From positions 1 through 64,000 of the forward strand of contig JAHQIW010000376.1 in NCBI GenBank assembly GCA_019055375.1: DNA of 64,000 nt. Direction: 5' to 3'. This document shows positions 57,390 through 64,000 of this stretch, in pieces (positions within the stretch are counted from its first letter, which is position 1; each line of letters starts with the position of its first letter). Below the pieces are notes generated by a model, which saw only the letters and a list, made by a program, of their open reading frames with translations, had not been told where the DNA came from and searched no databases. The position numbers were made by a program, and so were the translations under genes. The stretch is from Parelaphostrongylus tenuis (taxonomy: Eukaryota > Nematoda > Chromadorea > Rhabditida > Metastrongylidae).

Positions 57390-58402
57390 CCTAACAATAC
57401 ATCTTCAATGAGCAGTATTGAACAATGTAGTCAAGGATACTGCTTACATCGACTGCATCTCGTACTTACTCTTTTAGCTTTGTTCGAGCATAAGCAGTAT
57501 TTAGACGTATTACCAATTTTCCAACAGCGTCCACGAGGTGGCAAAGTGACTTCGAAAAAACGTTTATGGAGGGACATGATCTTGTAGGTATTTGAGATGA
57601 ACATCCATCTCAAAATCGGTGAACGAAATATTCCTCACGCAGTCCTTGTAGATTTTTCACGCGTTCGTCAGGCACATACGTGTCAACAGGTGGAAGAACA
57701 GGCGGATGTACCTGAACAGTGAAATCAGGTATTGCCAAGCAATGTCGCAGGAAAATGCACTCACCATTTACATGCCTTCCTGATGTATGAGCTATAGGCA
57801 GCCATTTGGTCAGTGAAATCGACGAGCAACTTGTACTTGATGTAACTCCCCTTCAAATTCTTAAGAAAGGGTTTCTAAAAGACAGATGGCTGCTTCATAA
57901 ATTTTTCAGGTGTGATAGCTTCACAACACTCATTTACGCACACAGCTAAGAATGTCTCAATTTCCTCCACGTTGGTATCCTCGCAATCGGCTTTCTTCTG
58001 AGTGCCATAGATATTTGTCTGCTTTACAATCAACTCCTAAAGATCGGTCAAGAGCAGTTCGTAGAATTCGGCTGGTTGCCGGCACTCGGTAACAATACTG
58101 TGTTTTGCACCTGCCTCTGGGTCATCAAAGGGCAGTACGGTGGGTGGCTGCGCAATGGTGGTCTAATCACGGACTACAATGGCAACATTCAAAAGAGCTC
58201 TTTGTACATCGTCAAATCCGTCATCGTCATCTTCAAAACCTTATGGATTGTGCACGTTTTTGTCCATGCTCGCGTCTAATTCGTTTCCAGTGTCCACGTG
58301 AGCGCTTACAGACAAGCCTTGGAGCTTGGTTTTCAACTCTTCAACTTCAAAAGTTTCCCAGTCTTCTTCTCCTAAGACCTCCCCGTCTTTTTCTCTTGGC
58401 AT
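57390..58402 (-). pseudogene. piggyBac-like transposase pseudogene
   Basis: Translation on the minus strand from the ATG at 58402 gives an acidic N-terminus (GEVLGEEDWETFEVEEL). Then come FDDPEAGAK and FYELLLTDL, a stop, ELIVKQTNIYG and VEEIETFLAVCVN, which fit the start of the piggyBac transposase core. Much of the central catalytic region is missing. The later part has YKLLVDFTDQMAAYSSYIRK, then a 50-60 base GT-AG intron and YIRLFFHLLTRMCLTNA, matching the region after the last catalytic Asp. The C-terminus has a cysteine-rich end (RCWKIG, CLCSNKAKR, TRCSRCKQYP). At least five in-frame stops make it dead. The intron and cysteine-rich tail leave a domesticated ancestor possible, but a decayed transposon is simpler. 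Confidence 0.72.
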
Positions 58403-58499
58403 GACGGCGCTGAAAGACAAGCTTTCGAATATTCGCAAACAACATAGCAAGTGTAGTTGTAATGGAGAAATGAACTCACATCGACTGTAAGATGAAGAA

Positions 58500-60830
58500 G
58501 AGAAACAAGTACTCGTAAGCAGCTAAACTGCCAAAACGATAGCGATGTGACAGCTAGTTAGCGAGAATGCTACAGAGCCATCAATAGAATTGTATATTCT
58601 TACCTTGGCGCACAAACGCTATGACTTCGCTTTATATGATTGATTTGTTTGATCTACGCACCTGGCAAAGTTCGCAGCTCCTATTTGGAGGCAGTGTGAA
58701 AGATTTCAAGTTTCACTAGTGTGGAAGACCTAAAATTTGAAGTATCTATTTAGGCATAACTTCTTTCACAATATCAACATCTAGCAGCTTTACAAAATTC
58801 TTCTTACATAAGAATCCAATTTCTCACAGTAACCTAGAAAATAGACATAATTATACGCGGTACAATTACGTTACCTAGAATATGCAATGATTAATATAAC
58901 TCGTAGCTAATGTGAAATCATCATAATTCGTGGACTTGATACAGTAGCCAATCCAGCGTGCTGTCGATATATCAGCCCTCGATTGTCAGGAAAGAATAGA
59001 TCTCAACACCCAGACTACAAATGAGCTTGGATTTGCTGAAACAATGATAAAGCGGGTACTCTGCTTATATTAACTAGCTTTTTTGAATACGATTGACCCT
59101 TCTTGTACAAAAATCTTCTGTAAACCATAAGTTTCCATCTTCCTCGTGTGCATCATTATGTCAATAATTAAAATAACGAATCCCTGCTATAAAAACGTGG
59201 CTATGTCAAGAATTATCGATGACCTGGCATCGCATGCATTATGCAACTGCTTCTTTTGACATAGTGTTCAATGTTTTTTGATTTCCAGTCACTACTATAA
59301 CTCATAGGTATTGCTTATACTGAAATATATCAAAACTGACCGATCTATATCATTATATTCTTTGTACAACATCTTACGTTTGACAGAATGCCAACATCAC
59401 TGAGATTACGAAGTATAAGAGAATTTTTTCATCACAAACGTTACATTTGCACTAAAAGCATACGAGTGCGTGGTCAAAGTCTTAAAATATCGAAATATTA
59501 CGAGAAACACCAGAAGTTCATTCAAAAGATGAAAAAATCCTAATCAAATACTACAGATCGCACATCGTGACTGCGATTCGCACTGCGTGTGGCTGTTACA
59601 AGTCGTGGTTCCGAAAGGATTAATGCACAAACCAAAAGACCAAAGGAGTCTAAAAGATCAGAGGAGCTATAGAAAACAAGCACAATTCAAAGTACTTGGA
59701 AGCATGTGCTATAGCTTGAGTACTAGCACTCTAAAGTAGGAGCATTGCCCAGCGAAATATAAGCGAGAAAAGAAAAGAAACACGTGGTTTTATGGAATAT
59801 CATTTTATTTCAAATGTTACACAGTTATAAAGGAGTGTTTTGAAAAACCGGTGACGTATAGCATGGAGTTTTAGCTTTCGAATGTGTTCTGGCATTCCTA
59901 TCATAGGTTCCTCTCCAGCAAATGAAGTCGGATTTTTTTCTGTTCCCTCTTAATCAGGAAGAACCCGAGAAATATTGTAATGATTATGATAATTTATTTT
60001 GTTTTATAGCACAACAGTACAGCTATATTGAAAACAGATTGCGTCATTGTAATTTTTGAGATTTGGTCTATAAGATGATTGTTGGAACTTGAGGAAAAAG
60101 CAAGAATCGCGTTTTCCTCAAGATTCCAAAAAAGGCGCGAATGAGAGGGTTGTTCCAGTTTGCGAAACTCAAACTCCTTTTGGTTCTTATAGCACATTAA
60201 GAAATCGCTTATAAAAGTCAAAATCCACTGGAATTTCTGAGATTTGAGCTATCGACTGGTTGTTAAAACTTTGAAGGAAATGTTTCGGTTAACGAGAAAA
60301 TTTTGAATGAGAAGCAAATTTTTTTGCTCTTTCAGCGCATAACAAGACTTTTCAAGAAATGAAATAAATTATTCAAACTCTATGGAATGAAGTTATTGAA
60401 TAGTTACTCAAACATTGAGAACGACTGAAAAATTAGCTTTTTTGGTACTATTCTATTATGGCGGAGCCGCTTGAGGCCTTCGGTAGAAGCTTATTTTTTG
60501 ATGTTATCTGACGAATGTATAATTATCTGATTGCTCAAATCAAGTGAATTTCAAAGCTATATTTTATTTCTCATTGCTTGCTTTTAGCGCTGCACCAGTC
60601 AAAATGAGATTTTGTTTCACATTTGAAAACTACTCGTCTGATAAAAGTTTTTTATAACAAAATTTCAAGCATTGGATAGAGCACATCTTTCCGATTAAAC
60701 ATGGGACTTCTATAGAGGCTTTTTAGCACAGGGAACGCCCATGTGCCGAAAGAACTGCTGTGATTCAACGAGAAAACCCCCAATGGTTTCGGAAAAAAAA
60801 TCTATCTGTTATATGACATTTTTTGCTTTC
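58500..60830. other. Intergenic, no gene seen
   Basis: AT-rich DNA. A dispersed-motif copy lies at 59225 (ggcatcgcatgcattatg), and another at 60590-60630 (tttagcgctgcaccagtcaa). No coding frame is supported. Confidence 0.4.
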
Positions 60831-60868
60831 ATTCTTATTTGAGCCAACATGTCATGTGGTCTGGTAAG

Positions 60869-60929
60869 GGCTCTTGTACAGCCCGAGACACGTGTTTCGT
60901 CCTTACAGACTCAACAGCAGGGCAGAACC
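60869..60929 (-). ncRNA. Hammerhead ribozyme, minus-strand partner (core mutated)
   Basis: Identical to the plus-strand ribozyme in helix II, the GAAA core, helix III and the downstream half of helix I. The core reads ctgttga instead of ctgatga (complement of 60911-60917); this invariant A is needed for catalysis. One helix I pair next to the core is also lost. Probably inactive. Confidence 0.8.
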
Positions 60930-61204
60930 CGTCGACTGTCGATCTTTTTATAGTCAGTTTCTCTCGGGAGCCTTACACTCCTTATATATAGTTATCGACG
61001 ACGTACGCTTTACACTCTATTTCAGGTGAAACATTCACCTAACACAGAGTGTTCTCGCACTCGATTGCTAGCTGGCTGGTATATTTATCATATTATACCT
61101 TTCCTTCGAGTGCTTTACAATAAAGAGCTCAAATTTCAATAGATCCTAGATAAGAAGTGTAAGGCTCCCGAGAGAACTGACTATAAAAAGATTGACAGAC
61201 GACG

Positions 61205-61265
61205 GGTTCTGCCCGGCTGATGAGTCTGTAAGGACGAAACACGTGTCTCGGGCTGTACAAGAGCC
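61205..61265 (+). ncRNA. Hammerhead ribozyme, Penelope-like type (complete core)
   Basis: Outer helix I ggttct (61205-61210) pairs with agagcc (61260-61265). Inner helix I gcccgg (61211-61216) pairs with tcgggc (61248-61253), leaving tgtaca as a bulge. Core ctgatga 61217-61223; helix II gtct/ggac with a gtaa loop (61224-61235); gaaa 61236-61239; a minimal helix III aca/tgt with a two-base loop; cleavage triplet GTC, cut after C61247. All invariant bases are present. Short helix III is typical of Penelope-like hammerheads. Confidence 0.9.
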
Positions 61266-61369
61266 TTTACCAGACCACATGACATGTTGGCTCAAATAAA
61301 AATGAAAGGATCTATTGAAATTTGAGCCTGGTCTTAATAAAGCACTCGAAGGAAAGGTAAAATGCTTCT

Positions 61370-62700
61370 TGCTTTGTTTTAGGGCATAATTTTGAGTCAA
61401 CCAATAACTTGAGAAACTTTGATTTTGACACCACTAGTTTTCGAAACACTTTTATATTAGGTCCTATCAGAAAAAGGATAACGCTTTGCTCGGAAGAGCG
61501 TTGTTTCAACTTCGCAACGAATTTTTTCGTACTACATGGTGAATTTTGATTCTGAGAAAAGTTTGCCGCTATGAGAAAATAGTTCATTGATAGTGAAGCT
61601 TCTGTAGACATATTTTTGTAGGAAAAAATGCCAAACTGGCATAGATATCTTTACCCTTCAATGCTACGGAGTTGGCAGAACAACATAGTTCCAACTTTTT
61701 CCCCAAATTTTTTCGACAATGTTGTTTGATTGTTTTTCAAAGGCAGACGTTTTACAAGAGAAGGTTTCCAGAAAGAGATCAAATAAAGAGGGACTTTTTA
61801 ATGAGGCCGCAGCAAACTTTGATGGACTATGCATTCATTTATTTGGGTTCTTCTTGGTAAACAAGCAGCGATGAATAGTGTTCATATCAGAATATAAGCA
61901 GATAGTATAAGATGTTAGTACCCATAAAGTCCCTTTCATGACTCTTTGAAGCTTCTAACTCTCAATGTACACTCGTTTCTGAAAATTGTCAAGACTTATC
62001 AATAAAATGCCATCGTATCTCAATATCTACTTTTATTTCTGACAAACAATATTGTCTTGTGCGACTTCTTGGTGTGTTTCACTTAATAGTCTTATTGAAG
62101 TCGTTTCTATCATACTCGACTTTTTACTGACGGTTAAACTCCCTTCAATGGTAATAAAAATCTAAATTTCAAGAAAAGTACCACAATATCATTGTAATGC
62201 CTTGTGCTCGCCGCGTTCGTCTCGCCATCCCACCGCTTAGAAAATCAATGTGAGTCTCAAAGAATGGATATATTTTGAGCGTAGAAATGGTCATTGCGTG
62301 AAATAGGATACCCTTCAACTAGTCTCTTGTAAAATGTGTTGCGACAATACATTGGGAAAACGGCGAAAAAAAAAACTTTGCGTTTGTATGAAAAAAAGTA
62401 GTTGGCAAGAGTTACGTAAAATACTGCATTTGGTGAGCGTAGAACACAAACACTTAATAAGCGAAAATTTCAAGTAAAAGACACCATTTAAAGCGTAACG
62501 TCTTGAAGCCTTTTAGATACATTTAATAAATCGAAGAAATAATTACGAAGGTAAACGCTCGTTTTATACGTGTTGTGAAACAATAGACAAAATTGTATGA
62601 CATTATGAGAGGTGCTTCAGAACTCTACGTCAACTCGACACGATTATCTTCGCTTGAATTCAAAGGTGGACTCAGATAGTGTGCGGAAACGGATGTAAAG
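61370..62700. other. Intergenic, no gene seen
   Basis: AT-rich sequence, with a slightly GC-richer patch near 62200-62240 (gctcgccgcgttcgtctcgcc). No gene or defined repeat was identified. Confidence 0.4.
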
Positions 62701-62709
62701 TGCTACACT

Positions 62710-62960
62710 TAAGCATAGCTTTTAACACAAATCGATTTGGAAGTGGAGTTGGGGTTCTATATTAACCTGGTGGCAACCATTGATTTGAACGACGTTCACT
62801 TTCAACAAAAAAATCACTTTTCGTCGACGGTGGCCACTATAACTCGAAATGAAGTGCGAAGATGGCAGCGAAGCAGTCTTTTAGCGATTTTCTTGAGTAT
62901 TGTAATTTTACTTAGTTTCGACCAATATATCTGGCGCTTACTACTTTAATGTTGAAACGT
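62710..62960 (-). pseudogene. mariner transposase fragment in composite unit
   Basis: Matches 32285-32530, including the VDEK motif region (cttttcgtcgacggtgg on the plus strand) and the TGG-TTG-CCA-CCA block for QWLPPG. It is a short internal piece of the transposase with no open frame. Confidence 0.7.
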
Positions 62961-63264
62961 ATGAGAAGACCTAATAGCAAAGTCGGGGACTCTTAAAGAT
63001 CTTGAAAAAGTCAAGGAGCCACTCAGAGGACATCGCACACGTATAAATGGTGAGTGCCAAATTCGTATTGACTTCCGAATGAGCTGATTCAAAAATTGAA
63101 AAAGTTTGCTTCTAGTGGAATTATTTCTGATTGATTATTGATACCCAATATCTGTCAACATATGTGGGTTCAATGCCGATGACGACTACCCCGCGAGACC
63201 ATTGACGGTTGGTTATTGGAAGATAACGCGTTGTACCGTCGAAAGAGTGGTGTGCAAAAACAGG

Positions 63265-63335
63265 TGTCGGTAGTGCAACGATTCAGAACACGCTCCCGTA
63301 AAGAGTGAGATATGGGTTCGAATCCTAGCTGACGC
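63265..63335 (+). tRNA. tRNA-like sequence in composite unit, copy B
   Basis: A box ggtagtgcaacgattcag and B box gggttcgaatcc are visible, with pairing in the T arm weakened relative to copy A at 32838-32906. Not a functional tRNA. Confidence 0.45.
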
Positions 63336-63509
63336 AAACGTTTGTGCACACCACTCTACATCATTGGGTAAACCGTAAGATCATACCACAGCAAGTGGCT
63401 GTCGAATAAAGTGATTTCTATGTGTATCTACAGACTTCGGAAGTTTTTCAGGAGCAAAAAACGAACATTTTGACAGACATGGAGAGACCTCAAATCACAC
63501 CCTTTGTGT

Positions 63510-63585
63510 TTCCGCTGCTAGACACAATGCCGACAGTGTTCGGATGTGGAGTGGTACTTGTAGGGCGAAGCAATTAGCAGAAGGC
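63510..63585 (+). pseudogene. Second isolated exon-1 relic of the secreted-protein gene family
   Basis: gctagacacaatgccgacag followed by tgttcggatgtggagtgg and gcaattagcagaaggc aligns with 33040-33115 and with exon 1 of the 22.8 kb copy (GCGV kept, MPAGQ changed to VLVGR). No other exon follows within the window. Confidence 0.72.
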
Positions 63586-64000
63586 TGAAAGGCCGAAACA
63601 TGCATACAGTACTAAGTACCATAACATATCTCAAGATAGGCGCTCTAAATATACTGAAAAATTATAATGTTCTAAACTAGGTCTCAAAAAACAGTCGAAT
63701 ATAAACTGATATGAAATTTACTAACCACGAGAAATCGACTCTTAATCACTGCAATATCAGGCCGTCTTTTCGCTGGCAATGTAATGATATGTTATGATTG
63801 TAGTGTGAAGTTGAATTTTTACTTTTTCGCGCAGCGTAACATATTCATCGTCGAGTTTTCTATATGTAAAGGATATATTCTTTTGCGGACGATAAGGGTC
63901 ATTATGACTCTCAGGTGAACGCGCCGTTTGGACGGTTACGAGAAGTGGTGCGTGCTCCAATAAAAATTCGGGTTAATTAAGTTCTCAAAGGAGAGTTATT

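Larger units (their letters stand above)
60841..61362. repeat. Head-to-head Penelope-like terminal repeats carrying hammerhead ribozymes
   Basis: 60841-60985 is nearly the reverse complement of 61155-61293; both end in gagccaacatgtcatgtgg or its complement. Between them, 61097-61148 is in turn the inverted partner of 61307-61362 (ggatctattgaaatttgagc). Each long arm holds one hammerhead ribozyme pointing away from the centre. The arrangement fits two Penelope-like terminal repeats joined in inverse orientation. Confidence 0.85.
62710..64000 (+). repeat. Composite duplicated unit, copy B (partner 32285-33800), cut by window end
   Basis: It contains a mariner scrap on the minus strand (62710-62960), the tRNA-like sequence (63265-63335), the exon-1 relic (63510-63585) and the shared downstream DNA, in the same order and orientation as copy A. 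Divergence from copy A is moderate. The similarity starts abruptly at about 62710 and is still present at the window end. Confidence 0.85.

Noticed and set aside
58076..58404. Plus-strand open frames of 67 and 99 codons
   Set aside because: They are antisense to the piggyBac-like pseudogene, whose minus-strand frame shows the recognisable motifs.

Overview
This 64 kb window is AT-rich, gene-poor eukaryotic DNA, almost certainly from a nematode and probably a strongylid (hookworm-type) worm. The basis is short GT-AG introns, a trans-splice-like acceptor just before the start codon of the one intact gene, and the mix of repeats: RTE-type retroposons, mariner and piggyBac remnants, Penelope-like element (PLE) pieces and tRNA-derived SINEs. 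The species assignment is inference. There are no prokaryotic genes, rRNA genes, CRISPR arrays or clear functional tRNA genes.

Layout. 1-2990: the 5' part of an RTE retroposon on the minus strand, with an uninterrupted endonuclease-reverse transcriptase frame running off the window edge. 3.2-5.7 kb: an RTE scrap, a foldback element with tRNA-like ends and a weak tRNA-like relic. 7.2-7.5 kb: a mariner scrap. 9.2-12.0 kb: the only apparently intact cellular gene, five exons encoding a 224-residue putative secreted protein of unknown function. 12.4-15.4 kb: a segment duplicated at 47.2-49.2 kb; the first copy carries a later SINE insertion. 17 kb: decayed hammerhead-ribozyme repeats.

21.38-43.77 kb is a large inverted duplication. 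Each arm carries a broken copy of the 9.7 kb gene (pseudogenes at 22.8-24.3 kb plus and 40.9-42.3 kb minus), a SINE and a mariner N-terminal scrap at mirrored positions. The right arm alone contains a sharply bounded 6.34 kb block (30.65-36.99 kb). At the hinge (29.31-29.91 kb) is a tandem array of units of about 271 bp. Each of its two full units carries a textbook type I hammerhead ribozyme with every core base and all three helices intact. This has the structure of a retrozyme, a non-autonomous circular-RNA retroposon, and is the most interesting feature of the window.

43.8-64 kb holds more repeats: an internally deleted RTE copy (49.55-51.79 kb), the GIY-YIG end of a PLE (54.5-55.1 kb), a piggyBac-like pseudogene (57.4-58.4 kb), a head-to-head pair of PLE-type hammerheads (60.84-61.31 kb, one with a complete core), and a second copy of a composite unit (62.71-64.0 kb, also at 32.29-33.8 kb). 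That unit joins a mariner scrap, a tRNA-like sequence and a first-exon relic of the 9.7 kb gene family.

The window therefore shows one small secreted-protein gene copied several times and decaying in a repeat-driven landscape. Hammerhead motifs recur in two related settings, PLE terminal repeats and the retrozyme array. Retrozymes are thought to be mobilised by PLE machinery, so a PLE source elsewhere in the genome is a reasonable partner (inference).
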